Shown here one piece after another: positions 48,748 through 58,484 of a stretch of DNA of 64,000 nt; the first letter of the stretch is position 1; each line of letters starts with the position of its first letter. Position numbers and translations under genes: made by a program. Origin of the DNA: an uncultured beta proteobacterium (GTDB lineage: Bacteria; Pseudomonadota; Gammaproteobacteria; Burkholderiales; Burkholderiaceae_C); NCBI GenBank assembly GCA_903830985.1, contig CAIKVZ010000167.1, forward strand, positions 1 through 64,000, read 5' to 3'. The notes below the pieces were generated by a model, which was given only the letters and a program-made list of their open reading frames with translations, was not told the DNA's origin and made no database searches.

Positions 48748-49664
48748 CAGGACCTCACCGTCCAGCCTGCTGCCAGCAGGCACAGCGCCGCCAGCAGCGA
48801 GGCCAGCATCAGGTAACGCGGCACCTGGCGCATCGGCAGGCGCGCCACCAGCGATTCGATGCATCCCAAGGTCACGGCCACCGTGGCCATGATGAGCAAT
48901 GCGGCCAGCAGGCTGAACGCCGGCGCAACAGTTGCGTCCACGGGATTGAGCAGCGCCGCGATGAGTCCCGCGTAGACCGTCATCTTCAGTGCGGCGGCGT
49001 ACTGCATGGCGGCGAGCTCCGGGCCGCTGTGGTCCAACACCATGACCTCGTGCACCATGGTCAGCTCCAGATGGGTCAGCGGGTCATCCACCGGAACTCT
49101 CGATGCTTCAGCCTGCAGCAGGATGAACAGCACCATGACGGCGGGCCAGGCCAGCCCGAAGAAGGCCGGGCTGTCCTGCAACTGCACCAGAAGCGCGGCG
49201 AAGCTGGTCTGGTGCGTGGCCACGGCGGCCGCACCCAGCAGCAGAAAAAGCGCCGGCTCGACGAACGCGGTGAAGGAGGCCTCGCGCGCGCTGCCCATGC
49301 CCTCGAAGGAACTGCCCACGTCCATGGCCGAGAGCATCAGGAAGATGCGCGCCAGGCCCAGCGTGTAGGCGAACAGGATGAAGTCGAAATCGAATTGCAG
49401 CGGCGCGAACTGCCCGACGATGGGGGCGATCAGTGCCGCCAGCAGCGAGGCCACGAGCACCACCCAGGCGCCGGCGCGAAACAGCGGCGTGCTCGCCGCG
49501 CTGAACACCGGGCGTTTGTGCAGCAGGCGCAGCAGGTCCCACAGCGACTGCCACAGGCCCGGACCTTTGCGACCGGCCCACAGCGACTTGGTGCGATTCA
49601 CCAGGCCCACCAGCAAAAAGGGCATGAGCAGCACGATGGCCACATGGGCGACAGTCAACATCAT
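48747..49664 (-). CDS. Complex 2: NuoH/HyfC-like membrane subunit
   Basis: EASRVPVDDPLTHLELTMVHEVMVLDHSGPELAAMQYAAALKM; internal ATG within ORF 48747..51062. Confidence 0.87.
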   Translation of the reverse strand: MMLTVAHVAIVLLMPFLLVGLVNRTKSLWAGRKGPGLWQSLWDLLRLLHKRPVFSAASTPLFRAGAWVVLVASLLAALIAPIVGQFAPLQFDFDFILFAYTLGLARIFLMLSAMDVGSSFEGMGSAREASFTAFVEPALFLLLGAAAVATHQTSFAALLVQLQDSPAFFGLAWPAVMVLFILLQAEASRVPVDDPLTHLELTMVHEVMVLDHSGPELAAMQYAAALKMTVYAGLIAALLNPVDATVAPAFSLLAALLIMATVAVTLGCIESLVARLPMRQVPRYLMLASLLAALCLLAAGWTVRS

Positions 49665-51655
49665 GGCAGCGGCCCCGCTGTCAGCACCACCAGACCGCCG
49701 AGCAGCACGATGAACAGCAGCGTCGCGCCAAAGGCGATGCGCGGATCGTCCTCGTGCAGGCGCTGCGAGAGCTCGTTGGCCGAGGCGTCGCCGTGCGCCA
49801 CGACCGAAAACAGCCGGCGTTCCACCGCGTCCACGCAGTCGGTGATGACGTAGCCGTCGGTCGGGAAATAGCCGGTTGGCGCTTTTTGGCGGCGCAGCAT
49901 CACCAGCACGCCGCGAAAGCGCGCGCTGAAGTCCCAGGAAAAACTGGCAGCCGTGTACTGCATGCGTGCGCTGGGCAGGGCGTAGCCGCAACCCCAGGTG
50001 GGCTGGGTCGGCGCCGGTGTGGCGCGCGAGCGCAGCCACAGGATCAGTCCCACGAGCATTGCCAATGACCCTGAAATCAGGCCGATGCGTGTCAGGCTGT
50101 CGCTGATCGGCTGCAGCATGTCGGGGCGGCCTGGCGGCAGCAGGGCCAGGGCAATTTCCGCCGAACCTCGCACCAGCATGAAACCCAGCACCGGCAGTAC
50201 GCCGAGCAGCATCACCCCGGCCGAATGCACTCCCATGGGCAGCAGCATCCAGCGGCTCACCTCCGATGGTGGATGCACGGTGGGGTCGCGCGGGCTGCCC
50301 AGAAAGATCACGCCAAAGGCGCGCGTGATGCTCAAAGCCGAGACCGCGCCGACAAAGGCCAGTACGGCAGCGACCGCGCACAGTGCCACCTGCGCGCCGG
50401 TGCTGGTGGCGCCGCGGAACAGGCCGGAGTAGATGACGAATTCGCTGGTGAAGCCGTTCAGCGGCGGCAGCGCCGAGATTGCCACGCCGCCGAGCAGAAA
50501 GCTCGCCGCGGTCCAGGGCATGAGGCGCGCCAGGCCGCCCAGCCGCTCCAGGTCCACCGTGTGCGTGGCCTGGTACACGGCGCCGGCGGCATAGAACAAC
50601 TGGCATTTGAAGAAGGCGTGGTTCAGCAGGTGCAGCAGCCCGCCGGCAAAACCCAGCGCCACCAGGGCCGGCTGGTCCCAGGACAGGCCCAGACAGCCCA
50701 CGCCAAAACCGATGCCGGCGATGCCGACGTTTTCTGTGGAGGAGTAGCCGAGCAGGCGCTTCAGGTCGCGCTGGCTCACGGTGTAGAGCGCACCCACCAG
50801 GGCCGACAGGGCACAAAAGCCGATCAGGAACCAGCCCATCCAGGCGTCGGGTTTGCCGATCAAAAAGATGAAGCGCAGCAGGGCGTACAGCCCGGCCTTG
50901 TGGATCACGCCCGACATCAGCGCCGAGACATGGGCAGGGGCTGCGGCGTGGGCACGCGGCAGCCAGGAGTGGAAGGGGAAGAACGCCGACTTCAGGCCGA
51001 AGCTGGCCACCAGCAGCAGGAACACCAGGTTGCGTTCGGAGCCGCCATGGCTGCGCAGCCACAGGCCGAAGCTGGCCAGTTCCCAGGAGGCGGAATGCGC
51101 GTACATGGTCATGAAGGCCGCGACCAGAAAGATCAGCCCGATGTGCGTGGACACCAGGTAGTTGAAGCCGGCAAAGCGCACCTTCTGGTTGGTGTAGTCC
51201 CAGATCACCAGCAGCCAGGCGGCCAGCGCGGCGATCTCCCAGCCCAGCAGGAACACCAGCGCGTGCTCTGCGGTGTAGACCAGGATGAAGGACAGCGAGG
51301 TCAGGTTCAGCAGTGCGTAATGCACGCCCAGATGGCGCGTGCTGTCAAAGTGTTTGCGCATGTAGCCCACCGCGTACACGCTGCCCAGCAGCGTCATGGG
51401 CAGGGACCAGGCCAGGAAGAAGGCGCCCAGCGCATCCAGGCGCACGCGCAAGGTGCCCACCGGATAGGCCCAGGCGAGTTCGCCCGTGAGCACGCTGCCA
51501 TGGAACAGCACCGGTGCCAATGTGCTCCAGACCAGGGCCGTGGCCAGCGCTTGCGACAGCACGCCGATGGACGCGCGTGTGGCATTGCGCAGCGGCAGCA
51601 AACAGGCTCCCGCGCCCAGCAGCAGTACAAGGACGGCGCTGAGCAGGGCGTTCAA
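49661..51655 (-). CDS. Complex 2: HyfB/NuoL-like proton-conducting membrane subunit
   Basis: FLLGWEIAALAAWLLVIWDYTNQKVRFAGFNYLVSTHIG...FGLKSAFFPFHSWLPRAHAAAPAHVSALMSGVIHKAGLYALLRF. Confidence 0.88.
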   Translation of the reverse strand: MNALLSAVLVLLLGAGACLLPLRNATRASIGVLSQALATALVWSTLAPVLFHGSVLTGELAWAYPVGTLRVRLDALGAFFLAWSLPMTLLGSVYAVGYMRKHFDSTRHLGVHYALLNLTSLSFILVYTAEHALVFLLGWEIAALAAWLLVIWDYTNQKVRFAGFNYLVSTHIGLIFLVAAFMTMYAHSASWELASFGLWLRSHGGSERNLVFLLLVASFGLKSAFFPFHSWLPRAHAAAPAHVSALMSGVIHKAGLYALLRFIFLIGKPDAWMGWFLIGFCALSALVGALYTVSQRDLKRLLGYSSTENVGIAGIGFGVGCLGLSWDQPALVALGFAGGLLHLLNHAFFKCQLFYAAGAVYQATHTVDLERLGGLARLMPWTAASFLLGGVAISALPPLNGFTSEFVIYSGLFRGATSTGAQVALCAVAAVLAFVGAVSALSITRAFGVIFLGSPRDPTVHPPSEVSRWMLLPMGVHSAGVMLLGVLPVLGFMLVRGSAEIALALLPPGRPDMLQPISDSLTRIGLISGSLAMLVGLILWLRSRATPAPTQPTWGCGYALPSARMQYTAASFSWDFSARFRGVLVMLRRQKAPTGYFPTDGYVITDCVDAVERRLFSVVAHGDASANELSQRLHEDDPRIAFGATLLFIVLLGGLVVLTAGPLP

Positions 51656-51674
51656 GGCAGCCGGTTCAGTTCAT

Positions 51675-53822
51675 TCAGCGAACGCGCATGCCGGGTTGGG
51701 CGCCAGGTCCCGGGTTCAGGATGTAGATGCCGGGTTGGGCTTTTTCATTCGCTGCGCTGGCCGCCAGCACCATGCCCTGGCTGATGCCAAACTTCATCTT
51801 GCGCGGCGCCAGATTCGCCACCAGCACGGTCAACTGACCGATCAGCTGTTCCGGCTGGTAGCTGGAGGCTATGCCGCTGAACACGTTGCGCGTGATGGCG
51901 ATGCCCTGATCATCAACGCCTTCGCCCACGTCCAGCGTCAACTGCAGCAGCTTGGTCGAGCCCTCCACCTTTGCGCATTGCACGATCTTCGCGATGCGCA
52001 GGTCGATCTTGGCGAAGTCGTCGATCGAGATGGTGGGCGCGAAGGCTTCGCCGCCGGGCAGCTTGGGCCCGACTTGTTCATGCTCGGTGGCCACGCCGCT
52101 GTGCGTTGCTTGGGGCAGTGAGGACGCGCCAGCGCCGACCGTGGGGGCAGCACTTTGCGCAGGTGCCTCAAACAAAGCTTCGAGCTGCTTGATGTCGACG
52201 CGCTGCATCAGGTGCTGGTAGTCGCCGATGGCGTGGCCCAGGCCCAGGGGTTGCGCCGCTGCGGACCAGTCCATTGCGGGGATGTTCAGGAAGGCCTCCA
52301 CCTGCGCCGCCAGTGTTGGCAGCACGGGCTTGAGGTAGAGCGCGAGCAGACGGAAGGATTCGATGCAGACGCTGCAGACGTCGTGCAGGCGCGCCTCCAT
52401 GCCTTCCTTTTTTGCCAGCTCCCAGGGCTTGTTCTGGTCCACGTATTCGTTCACGCGGTCCGCCAGCAGCATGATTTCGCGCAGCGCGCGGCCGTATTCG
52501 CGGGTTTCGTAGCACTGCTGCAGCTCTTCGTTCTTGGCGCGCACGATGTCCAGCAGGCCCGCGCCGTCGGGCGAGATCGCGCCGAGTTGGCCGCCGAAGC
52601 GCTTGCTCAGGAATCCTGCGGCACGGCTGGCGATGTTGATGAACTTGCCCACCAGGTCGGAGTTCACGCGCTGCATGAAGTCTTCCGGGTTGAAGTCGAT
52701 GTCTTCATTGCGCGCGTTGAGCTTGGCGGCGATGTAGTAACGCAGCCACTCGGGGTTCATGCCCAGTTCCAGGTACTTCAGCGGGTTCAGCCCGGTGCCG
52801 CGGCTCTTGCTCATCTTCTCGGCGTTCACCGTGAGGAAGCCGTGCACGAAAATGGCGTTGGGCGTCTTGCGCCCGCTGAAATGCAGCATCGCCGGCCAGA
52901 ACAGGGTGTGAAAAGTGATGATGTCCTTGCCAATGAAATGGTACTGCTCGGTTGCGGGGTCGGCCATGAAGGCGTCGTAGTCCACGCCTATTTTCCCCAA
53001 GTAGTTCTTCAGCGAGGCCAGGTAGCCTATGGGCGCGTCCAGCCAGACGTAGAAGTACTTTCCCGGCGCGTCCGGAATCTCGATGCCGAAGTAGGGCGCG
53101 TCGCGGCTGATGTCCCAGTCGCCCAGGTCCCGAACCCCGTCCTCGTTCGGTGTGAGCCACTCCTTGATCTTGTTGTAGACCTCGGTTTGCAGATGGCCTT
53201 CTTCCTGGGTCCATTGCTCCAGAAAAGCCAGGCAGCGCGGGTCCGACAACTGGAAGAAGTAATGCTCTGAATTGCGCAACACGGGCGTGACGCCGCTGAG
53301 CGCCGAGTACGGGTCCTTCAGGTCGGTGGGGGCATAAACCGCACCGCAGACTTCGCAGTTGTCGCCGTACTGCTCCTTGGCAGCACATTTGGGGCACTCG
53401 CCCTTGATGAAGCGGTCGGGCAGGAACATCTGCTTTTGCGGATCGAAGAACTGCTCGATGGTCTTGGTTTTGATCAGTCCCGCGCTGCGCAGGTCGCGGT
53501 AGATGGCCTGCGCCAACTCGTGGTTTTCCACGCCGTCGGTGGAATGCCAGTTGTCAAAACCGATGTGAAAACCGTCCAGGTACTGCTTGCGGCCGGCGGC
53601 GATGTCGGCGACGAACTGCTGCGGCGTTTTTTCGGCCTTTTCCGCCGCGATCATGATCGGCGCGCCATGCGCGTCGTCGGCGCAGACGAAATGCACCACG
53701 TTGCCCGCCATGCGTTGGTGCCGCACCCAGATGTCGGCCTGGATGTACTCCATCATGTGGCCGATGTGGAAGCCAGCGTTGGCGTAGGGCAGGGCGGTGG
53801 TGACGAAGAGTTGGCGTGGCAT
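51675..53822 (-). CDS. metG: Methionine--tRNA ligase
   Basis: [57 protein letters not shown]...[10 protein letters not shown] and a C-terminal tRNA-binding domain. Confidence 0.96.
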   Translation of the reverse strand: MPRQLFVTTALPYANAGFHIGHMMEYIQADIWVRHQRMAGNVVHFVCADDAHGAPIMIAAEKAEKTPQQFVADIAAGRKQYLDGFHIGFDNWHSTDGVENHELAQAIYRDLRSAGLIKTKTIEQFFDPQKQMFLPDRFIKGECPKCAAKEQYGDNCEVCGAVYAPTDLKDPYSALSGVTPVLRNSEHYFFQLSDPRCLAFLEQWTQEEGHLQTEVYNKIKEWLTPNEDGVRDLGDWDISRDAPYFGIEIPDAPGKYFYVWLDAPIGYLASLKNYLGKIGVDYDAFMADPATEQYHFIGKDIITFHTLFWPAMLHFSGRKTPNAIFVHGFLTVNAEKMSKSRGTGLNPLKYLELGMNPEWLRYYIAAKLNARNEDIDFNPEDFMQRVNSDLVGKFINIASRAAGFLSKRFGGQLGAISPDGAGLLDIVRAKNEELQQCYETREYGRALREIMLLADRVNEYVDQNKPWELAKKEGMEARLHDVCSVCIESFRLLALYLKPVLPTLAAQVEAFLNIPAMDWSAAAQPLGLGHAIGDYQHLMQRVDIKQLEALFEAPAQSAAPTVGAGASSLPQATHSGVATEHEQVGPKLPGGEAFAPTISIDDFAKIDLRIAKIVQCAKVEGSTKLLQLTLDVGEGVDDQGIAITRNVFSGIASSYQPEQLIGQLTVLVANLAPRKMKFGISQGMVLAASAANEKAQPGIYILNPGPGAQPGMRVR

Positions 53823-53865
53823 GCGGGGGCGGCTTTCAGAAACGGACTTTGATTTTAGTCCCCGT

Positions 53866-53895
53866 GGGTTCTTGGCGTCTGACCCCCAAGAACCC
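53866..53895. repeat. Hairpin gggttcttgg / ccaagaaccc, followed by dispersed 14-mer gctcgcaatgacga (53896-53909)
   Basis: Perfect 10-bp stem; the adjacent 14-mer is identical to 7624-7637. Confidence 0.65.
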
Positions 53896-53911
53896 GCTCG
53901 CAATGACGAGA

Positions 53912-55138
53912 TCAGGCCTCCCTGGCGAACTTCACCGGCTCCTCGTACCAGCCAAAGAAATTGCGCACCTCCTCGCTTTGCGCCAGCGCGTCGGCGTAGC
54001 CCAGGGCCATGAGCTCCCGGGTGTAGCCCGATTCGAACAACAGGTAGCTGGCCAGGGCCGCGCCCTTCACGTCCGAAGCCTTGGAGGACACGCCCAAAGC
54101 ACCCAGCATGGTGCGCACCGCGACCGGCAGCGAGTCAATGTGCCGCGCGGCGACTTCGTCCAGGCGTTGCGAGGGCGCAATCACCAGCAGTTCGATGGGG
54201 CGCAAGGGGCTGGCGTGCTGCGCCTCGAGCGGGATCAGCGTCAGCGTGCGGTTGATGCGCCGCATGCGCTCCACGTCCACCGCCAGGGCATCCAGAAAGA
54301 TGTTCGACAAGGTGTGGCCGGCAATCTGCGCCAGCGACGGGTAGTGGTTCGCCACTTGTTCGGCGCCCGGCAGTTTGGGTTCGTGCATGCGACCTGCACC
54401 CACCACCAGCACGCGCCGCGCGCCCAGGTGAATGGCGCCGGCGATCGGCGCGGACTGGCGCATGGAGCCGTCGCCGAAATACTCGGTGTGCCCGTTCAAG
54501 GGCAAGGGCATGGCCGGGAAGACAAAGGGAATCGCCGAGGACGCCAGCAGGTGCTCCTGCGTGATCTGCTCGCGCACGCCAAAGCGCTGCGAGCGCACCC
54601 AGGGTTTGAGGTGCGAGGCGCCCTGAAAAAAGGTCACGTGTTCGCCCGAGCTGTAGCTCGACGCGGTGATCGCCAGCGCCTGGATATGACCATCCTGAAT
54701 CAATTGCGGCAGTCGTTCCAGCGGCACCATGTTTGCCAGCAGCTCGTGCAGGGGCGTGTTGTCCAGCAGCGAGCGCGGGCGCACGCGACGCCACTTGGCC
54801 ACGATCCAGCCTATGGACAACAGGGTCAGCCAGCGCGCCCCGCTGCGCATCACGCTGAACGAGTCGGAGCGGTACACCTGGGCGGCGCTGAAGTTCTTCC
54901 ACACCTTGACGATGCGTCGCACCGACAGGTCGAAATCGTCCGAACCGCAGGCCAGCGCCGCGGCGTTGAGGGCACCGGCCGAAGTTCCGGTAATGATCGG
55001 AAAGGGGTTGCCCGTGTGCTGTGCGCCGCAGGCACGACGCAGGTCGGCAATGGCTTCGAGCACACCCACCTGGTAGGCCGCGCGGGCGCCACCGCCTGTG
55101 AGCAGCAACCCGGCGCGTTCGGTTTCGATGGCAGGCAA
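53912..55138 (-). CDS. Patatin-like phospholipase family protein
   Basis: [27 protein letters not shown]...[15 protein letters not shown] (GxSxG); [15 protein letters not shown] dyad. Confidence 0.92.
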   Translation of the reverse strand: MPAIETERAGLLLTGGGARAAYQVGVLEAIADLRRACGAQHTGNPFPIITGTSAGALNAAALACGSDDFDLSVRRIVKVWKNFSAAQVYRSDSFSVMRSGARWLTLLSIGWIVAKWRRVRPRSLLDNTPLHELLANMVPLERLPQLIQDGHIQALAITASSYSSGEHVTFFQGASHLKPWVRSQRFGVREQITQEHLLASSAIPFVFPAMPLPLNGHTEYFGDGSMRQSAPIAGAIHLGARRVLVVGAGRMHEPKLPGAEQVANHYPSLAQIAGHTLSNIFLDALAVDVERMRRINRTLTLIPLEAQHASPLRPIELLVIAPSQRLDEVAARHIDSLPVAVRTMLGALGVSSKASDVKGAALASYLLFESGYTRELMALGYADALAQSEEVRNFFGWYEEPVKFAREA

Positions 55139-55312
55139 GTTGTGGGCTCCGTGGGACTGGGTGGAACAGCTTGGCAGATTAGACCCGTAAAACAGGCCAG
55201 AAACACTGCTTCAGACGGGGTCATGGGTAAACCCTGATTTGCTGCCCCACGGTAAGGTCAAAGCCGGGTTGGCTAAACTCGACCGTACTACTCAACCGAC
55301 TCAGGGATCCCC

Positions 55313-56404
55313 ATGACAGTGACAGCACAAGACATCAGCGCCGCGCTCAAGAGCGTCATCGACCCCAATACCGGCGATGACTTTGTATCCAGCAAGGCGC
55401 TCAGAAACCTCAGCTTGACCGACGGTGACGTGGCCTTTGATGTGGAGCTGGGTTATCCCGCGAAGAGCCAGATCCCCGAATTCCGCAAGGCGCTGATCGC
55501 CGCTGCCAAGACGGTGGCGGGCGTGAAGAACGTCTCAGTCAACGTCACCAGCAAGATCACGGCGCACGCCGTGCAGCGCGGCGTGGCCCTGTTGCCGCGG
55601 GTGAAGAACATCGTGGCTGTGGCCTCCGGCAAGGGCGGGGTGGGCAAGAGCACCACCGCCGTGAACCTGGCGCTGGCGCTGGCCGCCGAGGGCGCGACCG
55701 TGGGCCTGCTCGACGCCGACATCTACGGACCCAGCCTGCCCATGATGATGGGCATTGAAGGGCGCCCGGAAAGCCTGGACGGCACCAACATGGAGCCGCT
55801 GGAGAACTACGGACTGCAGGTCATGTCCATCGGCTTTCTGGTGGCGCAGGACGAAGCCATGATCTGGCGCGGCCCGATGGCCACGCAGGCGCTGGAGCAA
55901 CTGCTGCGTCAGACCAACTGGAAAGACCTGGACTACCTGATCGTCGACATGCCACCCGGCACCGGCGACATCCAGCTGACGCTGTCGCAGCGTGTTCCCA
56001 TGACCGGCGCGGTGATCGTCACCACGCCGCAGGACATCGCCCTGCTGGACGCGAAGAAGGGCATCAAGATGTTCGAGAAGGTGGGCGTTCCCATCCTGGG
56101 CATCGTGGAAAACATGGCAGTGCACGTGTGCAGCAACTGCGGCCATGTGGAGCACATTTTCGGCTCCGACGGCGGCAAGAAAATGGCGGCGGAATACGGC
56201 ATGGACTACCTTGGCGCCCTGCCGCTGGACATGCAGATCCGGTTGCAGGCCGACAGCGGCAAGCCCACCGTGGTGGCCGATCCGGACGGCGAAGTCGCCG
56301 GCATCTACAAGGCCGTGGCGCGCCAGGTGGCGGTGTCCATCGCGGCCAAGAACAAGGATTTTTCGTCCAAGTTTCCGTCCATCAAGATTTCCAAGGAAAC
56401 CTGA
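55313..56404 (+). CDS. apbC: Iron-sulfur cluster carrier protein ApbC/Mrp (P-loop NTPase)
   Basis: NIVAVASGKGGVGKSTTAVNLALALAAEGATVGLLDADIYGPSLPMMMG...ENMAVHVCSNCGHVEHIFGSDGG CxxC motif. Confidence 0.94.
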   Translation: MTVTAQDISAALKSVIDPNTGDDFVSSKALRNLSLTDGDVAFDVELGYPAKSQIPEFRKALIAAAKTVAGVKNVSVNVTSKITAHAVQRGVALLPRVKNIVAVASGKGGVGKSTTAVNLALALAAEGATVGLLDADIYGPSLPMMMGIEGRPESLDGTNMEPLENYGLQVMSIGFLVAQDEAMIWRGPMATQALEQLLRQTNWKDLDYLIVDMPPGTGDIQLTLSQRVPMTGAVIVTTPQDIALLDAKKGIKMFEKVGVPILGIVENMAVHVCSNCGHVEHIFGSDGGKKMAAEYGMDYLGALPLDMQIRLQADSGKPTVVADPDGEVAGIYKAVARQVAVSIAAKNKDFSSKFPSIKISKET

Positions 56405-56463
56405 AAACCCGCGCGGTCTGATTCGGCCTCGAGATGGCCGCTGCCGGCACCTGGGAGGAGCCC

Positions 56464-57339
56464 ATGCTTTGGCGTTTGAAACTAGGCCTGGTCCTGTTGG
56501 CTTTTCTCAGCGGTGTTCAGGCCGGGACGATCGCAGCTGAAAAGCCGCAATCCATGGCACAGTTCCAGCTGCTGCGTGATCTGCCCTATGGTGCGGACGA
56601 ACACCAGCGCATGGACGTTTATCTGCCACCCCAACCCGTTGCAGCGCCAGTGATCTTCATGGTGCATGGCGGCGCCTGGAGCCTGGGCGACAAGGCGGCC
56701 AGGGGCGTGGTGGAGAACAAGATTTCACATTGGGTCGGGCGCGGCTTTGTTTTCATTTCGGTGGATTACCGGCGTGTGCCGCAAGTCACGCCACTGGAAC
56801 AGGCACAGGACATCGCGCAGGCACTGGCCGCGGCGCAGACCCGTGCTGCCGCATGGGGCGCGGACCCCCACAAATTCATTTTGATGGGACACTCTTCCGG
56901 CGCGCATCAGGTGGCACTTTTGTCTTCCGCACCTGCGCTCGCCCTGCAGCAGGGGGCCTCGCCATGGCTGGGCGCGGTAGCCCTGGACAGCGCCGCGCTG
57001 AACGTGGTGCAGATCATGACGGCTGCGCACCCGCGTATCTACGACCGCGTTTTTGGCCACGACCGGTCGCAGTGGAACGCGACTTCGCCGTATCAGCAGT
57101 TGTCTGCCAGTACCCTGCCGGTGCTCGTCGTGTGTTCCAGTCGCAGGGCCGAATCCTGCCCGCAGGCGCAGAATTTTGTGGCGCAGGCGCAAGTGCATCA
57201 GGTACGGGCCAGCCTGCTGGAGCAGGACCTGTCGCACAAGGACGTGAACCAACAATTGGGGCTGGCCGGCAGCTACACCGATGCCGTCGACGCTTTCATC
57301 ACGTCTTTGCTGCCTCCAGCGCCAGCCACTGGTCGATAA
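56464..57339 (+). CDS. Alpha/beta hydrolase (esterase/lipase-like), probably exported
   Basis: Signal-like N-terminus; VIFMVHGGAWSLGDKAA...ILMGHSSGAHQVALLSS. Confidence 0.88.
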   Translation: MLWRLKLGLVLLAFLSGVQAGTIAAEKPQSMAQFQLLRDLPYGADEHQRMDVYLPPQPVAAPVIFMVHGGAWSLGDKAARGVVENKISHWVGRGFVFISVDYRRVPQVTPLEQAQDIAQALAAAQTRAAAWGADPHKFILMGHSSGAHQVALLSSAPALALQQGASPWLGAVALDSAALNVVQIMTAAHPRIYDRVFGHDRSQWNATSPYQQLSASTLPVLVVCSSRRAESCPQAQNFVAQAQVHQVRASLLEQDLSHKDVNQQLGLAGSYTDAVDAFITSLLPPAPATGR

Positions 57340-58264
57340 GCGCGGGATCGTTGACAGTGCGCAGCGCCAGGTAGGCCCGTTCGGCCTGCGGGTAGCGGCG
57401 CCGCAAGAAATTCAGCCACTGCTTGAGTCGTCCGGCCTGTTGACGCCGCTCCAGGCGCGCGCGCACCAGATGCCAAAAATCCGCTATGAGCGGCAGCAAC
57501 GATTGCCACGTCACGCCGGGCACACCGTGCTGCACCCCGTTGGACTGGGCGCCACGGATGGCCAGCGCCAGCCCCGGGTCGGTGACCATGCCGCGACCCA
57601 GCATCAGCATCGAGCAGCCCGACACCTCGCGACAGCGCAAGGCATCCTGTACGTTCCAGATTTCGCCATTGGCCACGACCGGAATGTTCACAGCCGCACG
57701 GATGTCGGCAACGTGCTCCCAATAGGCCGGCGGGCGGTAGGCGTCGGCGCGGGTGCGCGCATGCACCACCAGTTCATCCGCTCCTGCCTCGGCAATGGCC
57801 AGCGCGCATTCCACGGCGCGCGTGGCATCGTGCACGCCCAGGCGCATCTTGGCGGAAACCGGCATGTGCGCCGGCACGGCGCGCCGTACGGCCGCCACGA
57901 TGGTCATGAGCAGTTCGGGTTCGTCCAGCAGCGCGGCACCACCGCCATGGCGGTTCACCACCTTGGCCGGACAACCGAAATTCAGGTCGATGCCGTGCGG
58001 CCCCAGCGCGGCCAGAGCTGCGGCATTCTCGGCCAGGCAGACCGGGTCAGAGCCCAGCAATTGGGCGCGTACCGGCACGCCGGCGAAAGTGAGCCCGCCG
58101 TGCAGCAACTCGGGCACGACGCGGATGAAGGCGCGGTCTGGCAGCAAACTGTTGGTGACGCGAATGAACTCCGACACGCAACGGTCCACGCCACCGACAC
58201 GGGTCAGGATGTCGCGCAGCACAAAATCGAGTAGGCCCTCCATGGGCGCCAGAAGAATGGTCAT
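57299..58264 (-). CDS. dusC: tRNA-dihydrouridine synthase (DusC-like)
   Basis: MTILLAPMEGLLDFVLRDILTRVGGVDRCVSEFIRVTNSLLPDRAFIRV...DLNFGCPAKVVNRHGGGAALL. Confidence 0.88.
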   Translation of the reverse strand: MTILLAPMEGLLDFVLRDILTRVGGVDRCVSEFIRVTNSLLPDRAFIRVVPELLHGGLTFAGVPVRAQLLGSDPVCLAENAAALAALGPHGIDLNFGCPAKVVNRHGGGAALLDEPELLMTIVAAVRRAVPAHMPVSAKMRLGVHDATRAVECALAIAEAGADELVVHARTRADAYRPPAYWEHVADIRAAVNIPVVANGEIWNVQDALRCREVSGCSMLMLGRGMVTDPGLALAIRGAQSNGVQHGVPGVTWQSLLPLIADFWHLVRARLERRQQAGRLKQWLNFLRRRYPQAERAYLALRTVNDPALIDQWLALEAAKT

Positions 58265-58373
58265 GACAAAGGATGCAGCACAGCGAGTTGGCGGGGTTCA
58301 GGCAATTTTGATTTTTCGCAACCGTGCTGGGGGTGGTGAACCTAGGCTGGGACGCTTCATTGGAGGGAGGAAG

Positions 58374-58484
58374 ATGCTGAATTTCAACTTGTTCATGGCG
58401 CCCAAGCACGAGGGTGCACTGATCGTGCTGATGGTAGCCGGTCGCGGTCGCGCCAATGATGGAGCCAAGTATGCCGTGGATTGA
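58374..58484 (+). CDS. Putative 36-aa leader/upstream ORF overlapping the LuxR-family regulator start
   Basis: Strong SD-like ggagggagg just before ATG; MLNFNLFMAPKHEGALIVLMVAGRGRANDGAKYAVD*; stop overlaps the downstream start region. Confidence 0.4.
   Translation: MLNFNLFMAPKHEGALIVLMVAGRGRANDGAKYAVD

Noticed and set aside
48747-51062. Single 771-aa protein as listed in the ORF track
   Set aside because: Only the C-terminal part from 49664 (MMLTVAHVAIVLL...) is a HyfC-like protein; the rest is an alternate frame of the HyfB-like gene.
50225-51784. 519-aa plus-strand ORF antisense to complex 2 HyfB
   Set aside because: Extremely Gln/His/Gly/Arg-rich shadow ORF without domain features.
57299-57339. 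41-bp overlap between the alpha/beta hydrolase and dus genes
   Set aside because: Ordinary convergent 3' overlap; not evidence of a special system.
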